A stretch of DNA of 64,000 bases, from contig CAVWDZ010000001.1 of the NCBI GenBank assembly GCA_963753905.1, positions 1,612,001 to 1,676,000 of the forward strand, in the 5' to 3' direction. How positions within the stretch are numbered: position 1 is the stretch's first letter; every line of letters begins with the position of its first letter. This stretch comes from Bog-756 sp963753905 (GTDB taxonomy: Bacteria > Actinomycetota > Acidimicrobiia > Acidimicrobiales > RAAP-2). The notes below the pieces were generated by a model, which worked only from the letters and a program-made list of their open reading frames with translations, was not told the DNA's origin and did not search any database. This document shows positions 1-7,679 of the stretch, piece by piece. Position numbers and translations under genes: made by a program.

Positions 1-260
1 GGGAGGGGCTCGACCAACAGGACCTCGGCCCGACCACCGCCGAGCCTCGACAGGGTCAGCCGTGCCGCGAACACCCGGGTCTCGTTGACCACCAGCACGT
101 CGCCGGGACGGAGCAGTGTCGGCAGATCGGCCACCGTGGCGTGCCGGGGACCGGCTTCCCCGCCGATGCCGGGGCCGATCAGGAGTCGGGCCGCCGAGCG
201 CGGCTCGATGGGTTCCTGCGCGATGGCGGCCTCCGGCAGTCCGTAGTCGTAGGCGTCCAT
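1..260 (-). CDS. queA: S-adenosylmethionine:tRNA ribosyltransferase-isomerase, N-terminal part (cut by window edge)
   Basis: This gene is incomplete: only about 86 N-terminal residues are present and the rest lies left of base 1. The ATG at 258-260 gives a protein beginning MDAYDYGLPEAAIAQEP, followed by LPTLLRPGDVLVVNETRVF. That is the typical QueA N-terminus, with the conserved LP..IAQ.P segment and the DxLVVNDTRV-like strand. QueA transfers and isomerises the ribosyl group of S-adenosylmethionine onto 7-aminomethyl-7-deazaguanine in the wobble position of tRNA, the penultimate step of queuosine synthesis. It sits 137 bp downstream of ruvB on the same strand, and queA next to ruvAB is a common bacterial arrangement. 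No strong ribosome-binding site is visible before this ATG, so the start could differ. Confidence 0.85.
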   Translation of the reverse strand, partial: MDAYDYGLPEAAIAQEPIEPRSAARLLIGPGIGGEAGPRHATVADLPTLLRPGDVLVVNETRVFAARLTLSRLGGGRAEVLLVEPL

Positions 261-397
261 CGGGGTCCGGCCGGGAGGGGACGGCGTGCGACGGCCGGCC
301 GGACGGTCGAGCCCCGGCAGCGACCGCTGGTCGGGGGGCACGGGCACGGAGCCCATGGTGGCACCGCACACGCCGCGGGCACCACGCCCGGCTGCCG

Positions 398-1498
398 TCA
401 GAAGGAATCGGTCGGCGTGGACGGCCAGAGCTGAGGGGTTTCGCTCGGGCTGATCCCGAGGTGGGCCCAGGCGGCCGGGCCGGGTATCCGGCCCCGGGCG
501 GTCCGTTGGATGAGCCCCTGCTGCAGGAGGTACGGCTCGTAGGCCTCCTCGATGGTGTCGGTCTCCTCGCCGATGCACTGGGAGAGGGTCGTGAGCCCGA
601 CCGGGCGACCGGCGTACCGCCGGCAGAGCACGTCGAGGATTGCCCGGTCGACCTTGTCGAGCCCGAGCACGTCGATCCCGAACACGTCCAGTCCGGCGAT
701 GGCGGCTTCGGAGGTGATCGTCCCCTCTGCCCGGACCTCGACGAAGTCGCGCACCCGGCGGAGCAGCCGATTGGCGACGCGCGGCGTGCCCCGGGACCGT
801 TCGGCGACCCGGCGGGCCCCGTCGCCGTCGATGGGCACCCGCAGGAGACCCGCCGAGCGGTGCACGATGGCCTCGAGTTCGTCGACGCCGTAGAGGTCGA
901 GGCGTCCGACGAAGCCGAAGCGGTCGCGCAGCGGTCCGGCCACCAGTCCGGTCCGCGTGGTTGCGCCGATGAGGGTGAACCGGGGCAGGTCCAGCCGGAT
1001 GCTCCGGGCCGTCGGACCCTTGCCGATGAGGATGTCGAGCTTGAAGTCCTCCATGGCCGGATAGAGGATCTCCTCGACCGAACGGTGGAGGCGGTGGATC
1101 TCGTCGATGAACAGGACGTCCCCCTCCTGGAGGTCGGTGAGGAGGGCGGCCAGGTCGCCGGCCCGGACCAGCACCGGACCCGACGTGACCCGGAGCCCCA
1201 CGCCCATCTCGGCTGCGACGATGCCGGCCAGCGAGGTCTTGCCGAGTCCCGGCGGCCCGGCGAAGAGCAGGTGGTCGACCGCCTGGTCGCGCCGCAGTGC
1301 TGCCTCGACGACGATCCGGAGGTGCTCGGTGAGCTGGCCCTGCCCCACGAACTCGTCGAGGGTGCGCGGTCGGAGCCCCACCTCCTCGACCTCCTCGACG
1401 GGGCCGGCGGTCGGGTCGACCGGGCGACGCGGGTCCTCGTCCAGCATCGCTCCCCCACCCGGCGGAGCCAGCACCTCGCGGCGGGCCTCGGCCGTCAT
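398..1498 (-). CDS. ruvB: Holliday junction branch-migration ATPase RuvB
   Basis: This is the AAA+ motor that drives branch migration of Holliday junctions together with RuvA. With the ATG at 1496-1498 it is 366 aa, a normal RuvB length. LRPRTLDEFVGQ (about residue 42) opens the AAA+ domain, GPPGLGKTS (about 81-89) is Walker A, DEIH (about 132-135) is Walker B, and IGATTRTG is the sensor-1 strand. The C-terminal winged helix contains the family segment GRPVGLTTLSQCIGEE. The chosen start overlaps the ruvA stop as ATGA, implying translational coupling. An internal ATG at 1447, preceded by GGTGGGGGAG, is an alternative start 17 codons later. It is part of the ruvC-ruvA-ruvB operon. Confidence 0.96.
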   Translation of the reverse strand: MTAEARREVLAPPGGGAMLDEDPRRPVDPTAGPVEEVEEVGLRPRTLDEFVGQGQLTEHLRIVVEAALRRDQAVDHLLFAGPPGLGKTSLAGIVAAEMGVGLRVTSGPVLVRAGDLAALLTDLQEGDVLFIDEIHRLHRSVEEILYPAMEDFKLDILIGKGPTARSIRLDLPRFTLIGATTRTGLVAGPLRDRFGFVGRLDLYGVDELEAIVHRSAGLLRVPIDGDGARRVAERSRGTPRVANRLLRRVRDFVEVRAEGTITSEAAIAGLDVFGIDVLGLDKVDRAILDVLCRRYAGRPVGLTTLSQCIGEETDTIEEAYEPYLLQQGLIQRTARGRIPGPAAWAHLGISPSETPQLWPSTPTDSF

Positions 1499-2088
1499 CG
1501 GTGGTGGGCCAGCTCTCGGAGGGCGGCGCGCACGAGCTCCTCGACCGGCACGTCCTCGTCGGCGCCATCGAGCGCTCCGCTGATCTCGTCGGGGCCGTAG
1601 CCGAGCTCGACGAGCGCGGCCCGTGCCTCGCCGCGGCGCGTGCCCGACCCGGGCGTACCGGCTCCGTCCCCTCCGAGCTCCGGCAGATCGAGCCGGGCCT
1701 TGAGCTCGAGCAGGAGGCGGGCCGCAGTCTTCTTGCCCACCCCGGGCACGAGACAGAGGGTGTCCACGTCGTCCTCGAGCACCGCCGTCGAGAGCGCGGC
1801 CGGCGAGAGCGAGGAGAGGATGGCCAGGGCCAGCGCGGGCCCGACCCCGTGCGCGCCGAGCAGGGCCTCGAAACACCGTCGCTCGTCGGCGTGGGCGAAT
1901 CCGTAGAGCACGATGGCGTCCTCGCGGACGTGGGTGTGGACGTGGAGGAAGACATCACTGCCGACGGTGCCGAGGGATGCGAGCACCGACGTCGGGACCG
2001 ATGCGCGGTACCCCACGCCGTGGACGTCGACGATCACCTCGCCCGTCGTCGGTCGCTCGAGCAGCGTGCCGCGCAGGGATCCGATCAC
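1495..2088 (-). CDS. ruvA: Holliday junction DNA-binding subunit RuvA
   Basis: RuvA binds four-way junctions as a tetramer and loads RuvB. The 197-aa protein starts at a GTG (2086-2088) preceded by GAGGGG and begins VIGSLRGTLLER, the family N-terminus of the OB-fold domain. Two helix-hairpin-helix signatures follow: GVGPALALAIL and VPGVGKKTAARLLLELK. After a Gly/Thr-rich acidic linker comes the three-helix C-terminal domain (ARAALVELGYGPDEI), which contacts RuvB. It begins 10 bp after ruvC and overlaps ruvB by 4 bp. Confidence 0.95.
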   Translation of the reverse strand: MIGSLRGTLLERPTTGEVIVDVHGVGYRASVPTSVLASLGTVGSDVFLHVHTHVREDAIVLYGFAHADERRCFEALLGAHGVGPALALAILSSLSPAALSTAVLEDDVDTLCLVPGVGKKTAARLLLELKARLDLPELGGDGAGTPGSGTRRGEARAALVELGYGPDEISGALDGADEDVPVEELVRAALRELAHHR

Positions 2089-2098
2089 GGCACGCCCC

Positions 2099-2608
2099 TC
2101 ATCGCGCGCCTCCGCTGGACGCGGCCACCGCCCGTCGGAGCGGTTGTCCGGTGAGATGGCAGGCGGCCAGGGCCAGCGCGTCGGCCACGTCGGGTGGGCG
2201 GGGCGGCTCGACCAGACCGAGCACGGAGGCAACCATGCGCTGCACCTGTTCCTTGGTTGCACCGCCGAACCCGACCAGTGCCTGTTTGACCTCGTTGGCC
2301 GTGTACTGGGCCACCTCGCAGCCCGATGCGGCCGCGGCCGCGAGCGCCACCCCGGCGGCCTGTCCGGTGGCCATGGCCGTGCGCGCGTTCATCTGGAAGA
2401 AGACCCGTTCGACGACGACGGCCCCGGGGCGGTACTCGTCGACGAGGGCGCGCAGCTCCTCCGAGAGCGTGTGCAGGCGATCGGGCAACGGCATCTCCGG
2501 CGGCGTGGTGACGACACCACCGGCCACCGCCGCCAGGCGGTCCCCGCGGCGGGTGACCACGCCGTAGCCGCAGCGCGACAGTCCGGGGTCGATCCCGAGG
2601 ACGAACAT
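2099..2608 (-). CDS. ruvC: Crossover junction endodeoxyribonuclease RuvC
   Basis: RuvC resolves Holliday junctions by paired nicking. It is 169 aa, the usual length, and starts at the ATG at 2606-2608. The RNase H-like catalytic acids are recognisable: Asp7 in MFVLGIDPGLSRCGYG, the Glu of VVERVFFQMNARTAM, and the C-terminal aspartates in PPDVADALALAACH. It is the first gene of the ruvCAB operon and lies about 80 bp downstream of the yebC homologue on the same strand. Confidence 0.95.
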   Translation of the reverse strand: MFVLGIDPGLSRCGYGVVTRRGDRLAAVAGGVVTTPPEMPLPDRLHTLSEELRALVDEYRPGAVVVERVFFQMNARTAMATGQAAGVALAAAAASGCEVAQYTANEVKQALVGFGGATKEQVQRMVASVLGLVEPPRPPDVADALALAACHLTGQPLRRAVAASSGGAR

Positions 2609-2687
2609 GCGTTCGACAGTAGCCTGCAGCGCGAGTGGGTGGGGTGATCCCCCGGCGGCCGGCCGGGGAGCGCCGGGGACGCGGGAA

Positions 2688-3437
2688 TCAGCCCTCGTAG
2701 GCCGCCATGATCTCGTCGGGGATGTCGAAATTGGCGTAGACGTTCTGCACGTCGTCATGGTCGTCGAGCGCTTCGATGAGGCGCAGGACCCGCTTGGCCT
2801 CGGACTCCGAGGCCACCTCGACCGTCGAGGTGGGGACCATGGAGAGCTCCGAGGCACCCGGCTCGAGGCCGGCCTCCTCCAAGCCGGCGCGCACCGCCAT
2901 CACGTCGGAGGGCGCGCTCGTGACCAGCCATCGCTCGCCGTCGTCGGAGAGGTCCTCGGCGCCGGCCTCCATGGCCACCTCGAGGACCCGCTCCTCGTCG
3001 GAGCTGTGGGGGACGGGGATGATGCCCTTTCGTTCGAACTGCCAGCTGACCGCACCGGGTTCCGCCATGGTGCCGCCGTTCCGGTTGAAGAGGTTCCGGA
3101 TCTCGGCACCGGTGCGGTTGCGGTTGTCCGAGAGGCACTCGACGATCACGGCCACGCCGTCTGGTGCGTAGCCCTCGTAGGCGATCGACTCGTAGCGAAC
3201 GCCCTCGAGCTCGCCCGATCCGCGCTTGATCGCCCGTTCGATGGTGTCGATCGGTACCGACGCATCACGGGCCTTCGTGTACATCGTGCGGAGGGCGGCG
3301 TTCGCCGTCATGTCGCTCCCCCCCTCGCGTGCCGCGACCTCGATCTGGCGGATGAGCTTGGCGAAGACCTTGGCCCGCGCCGCGTCCTGCGCCCCCTTCC
3401 GGTACTTGGTGGTCGCCCATTTGGAGTGTCCCGACAT
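2688..3437 (-). CDS. yebC: YebC/PmpR-family (TACO1-like) protein
   Basis: This 249-aa protein begins MSGHSKWATTKYRKGAQDAARAKVFAKL, the hallmark N-terminus of the YebC/TACO1 family. NGGTMAEPGAVSWQFERKG and the C-terminal YANFDIP segment are also typical. Family members are described either as DNA-binding regulators or as translation factors that help ribosomes through difficult (e.g. proline-rich) stretches; the sequence does not distinguish these. It sits between pdxT (4-bp gap) and ruvC, the usual actinobacterial neighbourhood, and is probably co-transcribed with the pdxS-pdxT genes. Confidence 0.95.
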   Translation of the reverse strand: MSGHSKWATTKYRKGAQDAARAKVFAKLIRQIEVAAREGGSDMTANAALRTMYTKARDASVPIDTIERAIKRGSGELEGVRYESIAYEGYAPDGVAVIVECLSDNRNRTGAEIRNLFNRNGGTMAEPGAVSWQFERKGIIPVPHSSDEERVLEVAMEAGAEDLSDDGERWLVTSAPSDVMAVRAGLEEAGLEPGASELSMVPTSTVEVASESEAKRVLRLIEALDDHDDVQNVYANFDIPDEIMAAYEG

Positions 3438-3440
3438 GGC

Positions 3441-4073
3441 CTAGCGCCTCTCCTCCTTGGTCATCTCCACGAACAGGCGGTGCAGTCGACGGTCCGCGGT
3501 CAGCTCCGGGTGGAACGCGGCCACGAGCACCGGTCCCTGCCGGCAGACCACCGCTGAGCCCGTCGCCCCCCCACGGTCGGTGCCGGCGGGGCGGGTACCG
3601 CCCACATCGGAGAGCGTAGCCAGCACCTCGACCCCCGGTCCCCACGCCTCGACCAACGGGGCACGGATGAACACGGCCGGCAGGGGCTCGGCCCCGAGAC
3701 CGGCCACCGTGACCGCGGTCTCGAAGGATGCGGACTGGCTGCCGTAGCCGTTCCGCCGGATGGTCAGGTCGATGGCTCCGAACTGCCGCTGGTCGGGCCG
3801 CCCGTCGAGTACCCGTCTGGCCAGCAGGATCATCCCGGCGCAGGTGCCGAACACGGCGAGGCCGGCGACGAGCGCCTCGGCCAGGGGGTCGAACAGGCCG
3901 GACGTGCCGAGCAGCAGGGACAACGTGGTCGACTCGCCCCCCGGGACGACCAGTCCCGAGAGGTTCTCGAGGTCGGCCGGCGCCCGGACCTCGCGCACCG
4001 GCTCCCCGAGCTCGGCGAAGGCGGCAGCGTGCTCCCGCACGTCACCCTGGAGCGCGAGTACCCCGATCGTCAT
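3441..4073 (-). CDS. pdxT: Pyridoxal 5'-phosphate synthase, glutaminase subunit PdxT
   Basis: This class I glutamine amidotransferase hydrolyses glutamine and channels ammonia to PdxS for PLP synthesis. The 210-aa protein begins MTIGVLALQGDVREH. It contains the oxyanion-loop segment VVPGGESTTLS, the nucleophile Cys78 in FGTCAGM, and the C-terminal catalytic His/Glu pair in FHPEL. A PdxT-type loop (about residues 140-165) is Gly/Thr-rich. It is followed within 4 bp by yebC and preceded by pdxS with a 36-bp gap, so pdxS-pdxT-yebC is a likely operon. Confidence 0.95.
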   Translation of the reverse strand: MTIGVLALQGDVREHAAAFAELGEPVREVRAPADLENLSGLVVPGGESTTLSLLLGTSGLFDPLAEALVAGLAVFGTCAGMILLARRVLDGRPDQRQFGAIDLTIRRNGYGSQSASFETAVTVAGLGAEPLPAVFIRAPLVEAWGPGVEVLATLSDVGGTRPAGTDRGGATGSAVVCRQGPVLVAAFHPELTADRRLHRLFVEMTKEERR

Positions 4074-4109
4074 CGGCCGAGACTGCGTCTGAGACGTGCG
4101 GCGCCCGGA

Positions 4110-5009
4110 TCACCAGCCACGATCGGCCAGGTGCACGCCGAGCGTGCCGATCTCCTGGCCGGCCATGGCCGCGCCGAGTCCCGTGGAGACCTTGGCCACC
4201 AGGTCGGCGTCGGAGTAGTGGGCCGTCGCCTCGACCACGGCCCTCGCCACGAGCGGCGGATTGGCGCTCTTGAAGATGCCCGAGCCCACGAAGACGGCCT
4301 CGGCCCCGAGCTGCATGACCAGGGAGGCGTCCGCAGGAGTGGCGATGCCGCCGGCGCAGAACAGCGGTACGGGCAGGCGCCCGGTGGACGCGACCTCCTG
4401 GACCAGGCCGATGGGGGCGGCCAGCTCCTTGGCCCAGCCGTAGAGCTCGGCCGAGTCCGCCTCGGTGACCTTGCGGATGTCGCCGAGGATCGACCGCAGG
4501 TGCCGGACGGCCTCGACGATGTTGCCTGTGCCGGCCTCGCCCTTGGAACGGATCATCGCTGCGCCCTCGGAGATGCGCCGGAGCGCCTCGCCGAGGTTGG
4601 TGGCGCCACAGACGAAGGGGATGTCGAACGCCCACTTGTCGATGTGGTGGGCCTCGTCGGCCGGCGTCAGGACCTCGCTCTCGTCGATGAAGTCGACCCC
4701 GAGGGCGGCCAGCACCTGGGCCTCGGCGAAGTGGCCGATGCGCGCCTTGGCCATCACCGGGATGGTCACAGCGGCGGTGATGCCCTCGATGAGGGCGGGG
4801 TCGCTCATCCTGGCCACGCCGCCGTCACGGCGGATGTCGGCAGGCACCCGCTCGAGCGCCATGACCGCGACCGCGCCGGCATCCTCGGCCACCTTGGCCT
4901 GTTCGGCGTCGACCACGTCCATGACGACCCCGCCGCGCAACATCTCGGCGAGGCCCCGCTTGACGGTGAAGGTGCCCCTCGGACGGTCGGGGCTCGGAGA
5001 GGCGGTCAT
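4110..5009 (-). CDS. pdxS: Pyridoxal 5'-phosphate synthase, lyase subunit PdxS
   Basis: This (beta/alpha)8 lyase condenses ribose 5-phosphate, glyceraldehyde 3-phosphate and PdxT-derived ammonia into PLP. It is 299 aa. The N-terminal GTFTVKRGLAEMLRGGVVMDVV is family-typical, VMAKARIGHFAEAQ carries a catalytic-lysine segment, and LPVPLFCAGGIATPADA forms the phosphate-binding strand. It is the first gene of the pdxS-pdxT-yebC run. The 100 bp upstream (5010-5110) is the only place for a promoter before the yceI-like gene on the same strand. Confidence 0.96.
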   Translation of the reverse strand: MTASPSPDRPRGTFTVKRGLAEMLRGGVVMDVVDAEQAKVAEDAGAVAVMALERVPADIRRDGGVARMSDPALIEGITAAVTIPVMAKARIGHFAEAQVLAALGVDFIDESEVLTPADEAHHIDKWAFDIPFVCGATNLGEALRRISEGAAMIRSKGEAGTGNIVEAVRHLRSILGDIRKVTEADSAELYGWAKELAAPIGLVQEVASTGRLPVPLFCAGGIATPADASLVMQLGAEAVFVGSGIFKSANPPLVARAVVEATAHYSDADLVAKVSTGLGAAMAGQEIGTLGVHLADRGW

Positions 5010-5110
5010 CGCTCCATCCTACCTGCGGGTCCTGGACCTCCCCGCCCGCGACCGTGCCGCCAACCCCGTGGGGTGGCGGCACGCTCGGGACTGCTGTCCG
5101 GTGGGTGTTC

Positions 5111-5695
5111 CTAGTGTGACTGGAGGATCGCCTCGGCCTCGATCTCGATGTCGACCTTCTTGCCGACGACGAGCCCGCCTGCCTCCATGACCGCTCCGAA
5201 GGCCACGCCGAATTCCTCGCGGTCGATCGAGGCTTTCGCGCTGAAGCCCACCCGGTGGTTGCCGTAGGGGTCCTTCACGACCCCCTCGAGCTCGGCGTTC
5301 AGGGTCACCGGCCTGGTCGTCCCGCGGATGGTCAGGTCGCCGTCCACCTTCCAGTGGGTCGCGTCCACCGGGCGGATGGCCGTGCTCACGAAGGTCCAGG
5401 TCGGATGATTGGGTACGTCGAAGAAGTCGTTGGTCCGGAGGTGGTTGTCCCGATTCTCGTCGCGGGTGTCCACGCTGTCGGCTTCGATCGTGACGGACAC
5501 CGTCGAGTCGACCGGGTCCTCGGCGAGGTCGAGCGTGCCCTCGAACCGGTTGAACCCGCCGCGTACCTTGGACACCGCCATGTGCCGAACCGCGAACCCG
5601 ATTCGGGTGTGGCTCGGATCGAGGCCGTAGGTGCCCACAGCCGGGTACTCGGTGCCATTGACGGTCCTGCTGGTGACTTCTGCGGTCTCTGCCAT
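5111..5695 (-). CDS. YceI-family lipid-binding (lipocalin-fold) protein
   Basis: This 194-aa protein has the YceI signature: GTYGLDPSHTRIGFAVRHMAVSKVRGGFNRFEG, NHLRTNDFFDVPNHP, and the C-terminal VVGKKVDIEIEAEA strand. YceI proteins form a barrel that binds amphiphilic or polyisoprenoid ligands. No signal peptide is present, so this copy looks cytoplasmic. The start at 5695 is supported by AAGGAG six bases upstream. It is divergent from a marR gene across a 119-bp spacer containing operator-like dyads, so MarR control is likely (inference). Confidence 0.9.
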   Translation of the reverse strand: MAETAEVTSRTVNGTEYPAVGTYGLDPSHTRIGFAVRHMAVSKVRGGFNRFEGTLDLAEDPVDSTVSVTIEADSVDTRDENRDNHLRTNDFFDVPNHPTWTFVSTAIRPVDATHWKVDGDLTIRGTTRPVTLNAELEGVVKDPYGNHRVGFSAKASIDREEFGVAFGAVMEAGGLVVGKKVDIEIEAEAILQSH

Positions 5696-5741
5696 GTCTG
5701 CTCCTTTTGAGGTCCGGTGATGCGCCTGAGGCGGGCATCTC

Positions 5742-5789
5742 TGTGCTTGCACAAACAACTATATCACACTTATTTGCAGTCGCAACTAT
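5742..5789. promoter_or_regulatory. Candidate MarR operators in the yceI/marR divergent spacer
   Basis: Two related 16-bp sites occur as a direct repeat 27 bp apart. TTGCACAAACAACTAT lies at 5747-5762 and TTGCAGTCGCAACTAT at 5774-5789; both read TTGCA, four variable bases, CAACTAT. The second contains the dyad TTGC-N4-GCAA. The first overlaps another dyad, TGTGC-TT-GCACA, at 5742-5753. The spacer is AT-rich compared with its surroundings. The geometry suits two MarR dimers controlling both promoters, but this has not been tested. Confidence 0.55.
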
Positions 5790-5814
5790 TTCTTCGGCCC
5801 TGTAAGCTGCGGCC

Positions 5815-6345
5815 ATGGCATCGACAACGGACACACGGGAGCCAAACGACGAGCGGCTCACCACGGTCGGGCTGCTCTTCGAATCGGCCGCCGGGCTGCG
5901 ACGCCTCTTCGAGCGGCGGCTCGAGCCGGACAGCCTCGCCTCCAACCAGTCCTTCGACGTCCTCATCCGGCTGGCCCGCACCGAGGGGAACGCGCTCCGG
6001 ATGAGCGAGCTCGCCGCCCAGAGCTCCCTTTCGCCGAGCGGGCTCACCCGCGCGGTCGACCGCCTCCAGGATCAGGGGCTGGTGACCCGGCGTACCTGCC
6101 CCCAGGACAAGCGCGGATCCTTCGCCGAGCTCACTCCCGCCGGCCGGGAGATGATGGAGCGGGCCATCCCGGAACACCTCGCCCAGATCGACGAGCTCCT
6201 CAGCCGGTTGTTCTCCGTCACCGAGGAGGCCCAGCTGGCAGCGCTGCTGCGACGCCTGCGGGACCACGTGCTCGAGCAGAACACCGGCGCGGGCTGGGCC
6301 TGCGAAGCTGACGACGAGATCGTCATCTGCCCCACCGCGCTCTGA
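5815..6345 (+). CDS. MarR-family transcriptional regulator
   Basis: This 176-aa winged-helix regulator has the MarR core: FDVLIRLARTEGNALRMSELAAQSSLSPSGLTRAVDRLQDQGLVTR, in which the recognition helix is SLSPSGLTRAVDRL. The wing follows as CPQDKRGSFAELTPAGREM, and helices for dimerisation sit at both ends. The C-terminus is unusual in carrying Cys residues (WACEADDEIVICP), which could be redox-sensing but are not in the OhrR position. It is divergent from the YceI-like gene and probably autoregulated through the repeated sites in the spacer. The ligand cannot be deduced. Confidence 0.92.
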   Translation: MASTTDTREPNDERLTTVGLLFESAAGLRRLFERRLEPDSLASNQSFDVLIRLARTEGNALRMSELAAQSSLSPSGLTRAVDRLQDQGLVTRRTCPQDKRGSFAELTPAGREMMERAIPEHLAQIDELLSRLFSVTEEAQLAALLRRLRDHVLEQNTGAGWACEADDEIVICPTAL

Positions 6346-6376
6346 GCGAACCCGGGTCGGAGCCCTGGCGGGCCGA

Positions 6377-7657
6377 TCAGTCGAGAGAGAGGGCGGCGAC
6401 CCGCACCCTGGTGTCGTCGAGGTTCCCGTCCGACGACTCGACGAAGGACGACCCGGGCATCGGGTCGACCCAGAGCCATCGGGTGAGGGCGGCGAGCCGT
6501 CCCGTCGACGGTGGCCATCCGTCCGCCCGGGAGTCCGACCCGAGCATGGTCCGGAGCGCCGAGCAGATGCCGGGTGGATAGCGCACCACCGCGGCCGCGC
6601 GCTGGTCGGCGGAGAACTCGCGGCCGGGTCCGATCAACCGGTGCACGGTCCGGACGCCTGCCGGGGTGCCCCGGACGACGGTCCACGGCACGGTGACCAT
6701 CACGGCCACCCCGGCCAGGACCGTGTCGTGGCGCTTGATGTGCACGAGCTCGTGGGCCAGCACTCCCTCGAGCTCGACCAGACCGAGGACCCGGTCGAGG
6801 GCGCTCGTGACCACGAGGGTCGCCGAGGCCGGGTCGCGGCCGATGGCCATCGCATTGGGGACGCCACTCTCGACGACGAGCACGCGCGGCCGGTCGAGTC
6901 CCATCGTGGCGCAGAGTCCGTCCACCAGGTTGTGCAGGCGGGGATGCTCCCATTCCTCGCTGGGCCGGGCCCCGAGGGACCGGGCCACGGTCCCCGGCGC
7001 CCACCGCCAGACCAGCGCGGCAACCGTGACCACCGACACGACGAGCACCCCGAGGGCCACCAGTGGCTGACCGGCGGCGAGAAGGGCGGCGGCCAGCACG
7101 ATCCCGATGACGGTGCCGGGGAGCAGGCACAAGGTGAGGGCCCGCCTGCGGTTCGCCGTGATCGCGGCCGCCTCCGCGAGATCGGCTGACCGGTCCGCTC
7201 TGGGCGCGGGTACCGCTGCGACCGCACTCGCGGTCTGGCTCGGCCCGGTACCACTGCGCCGCGGTTGCGCGTCCCCGGGCCCGGCGGGACGCCGGCCTCC
7301 CGGAGCGCCGCGGGACGTACCCCCGCCGGATCTCCCACGGTTGCCGGCCCCGGAGGTACCACTGCGACCGGCTGGGCGGGCTCCGCCGCGACCGCCGCGA
7401 CCCCCGCCACCCGAGGAGCCGGTCCCGGAGGAAGAGGAACCGGAGGACCCGGAGGACGAAGAAGACAAACCGGAGGACCCGGAGGAAGAAGAAGAGGAAG
7501 AGGAGGAAGAGCGGGGCCCACGGCGACGGCGGCGGTTGCCGGATCCACTCCCGGACGGGCTGCCGGAGCCGGCCGATGACCCCTGGGGTGGAGGCCCACC
7601 GGCGGGAGGGCTCCCGGGTGGGCCGGGCGGGCCTGGACGATCCGGGGCGTCGTTCAT
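6377..7657 (-). CDS. M48-family (HtpX-like) zinc metalloprotease with a long low-complexity N-terminus
   Basis: The C-terminal half (about residues 170-426) is an M48 membrane protease. Two hydrophobic segments (around LPGTVIGIVLAAALLAAG and LGVLVVSVVTVAALVW) precede LAHELVHIKRHD, the HExxH zinc site, and REFSADQRAA carries the third ligand Glu. The N-terminal ~150 residues are Pro/Gly/Ser/Arg-rich with a long serine run and should be disordered; HtpX normally lacks such an extension. The membrane topology suggests quality control of membrane proteins by family knowledge. It lies 22 bp upstream (on the minus strand, downstream) of the glycosyltransferase gene, so it may be the last gene of the PIM operon. 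Confidence 0.85.
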   Translation of the reverse strand: MNDAPDRPGPPGPPGSPPAGGPPPQGSSAGSGSPSGSGSGNRRRRRGPRSSSSSSSSSSGSSGLSSSSSGSSGSSSSGTGSSGGGGRGGRGGARPAGRSGTSGAGNRGRSGGGTSRGAPGGRRPAGPGDAQPRRSGTGPSQTASAVAAVPAPRADRSADLAEAAAITANRRRALTLCLLPGTVIGIVLAAALLAAGQPLVALGVLVVSVVTVAALVWRWAPGTVARSLGARPSEEWEHPRLHNLVDGLCATMGLDRPRVLVVESGVPNAMAIGRDPASATLVVTSALDRVLGLVELEGVLAHELVHIKRHDTVLAGVAVMVTVPWTVVRGTPAGVRTVHRLIGPGREFSADQRAAAVVRYPPGICSALRTMLGSDSRADGWPPSTGRLAALTRWLWVDPMPGSSFVESSDGNLDDTRVRVAALSLD

Positions 7658-7679
7658 CGTCCGAGCAGTGTACGGCCGC

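Noticed and set aside
116..1600. 494-aa plus-strand open frame opposite ruvB
   Set aside because: It is antisense to ruvB/queA, low in recognisable structure and rich in Arg/Pro/Gly, as expected from the complement of a high-GC gene.
2607..3557. Long plus-strand frame opposite yebC and pdxT
   Set aside because: The minus-strand genes have strong family motifs throughout; the plus frame is a shadow with no motif.
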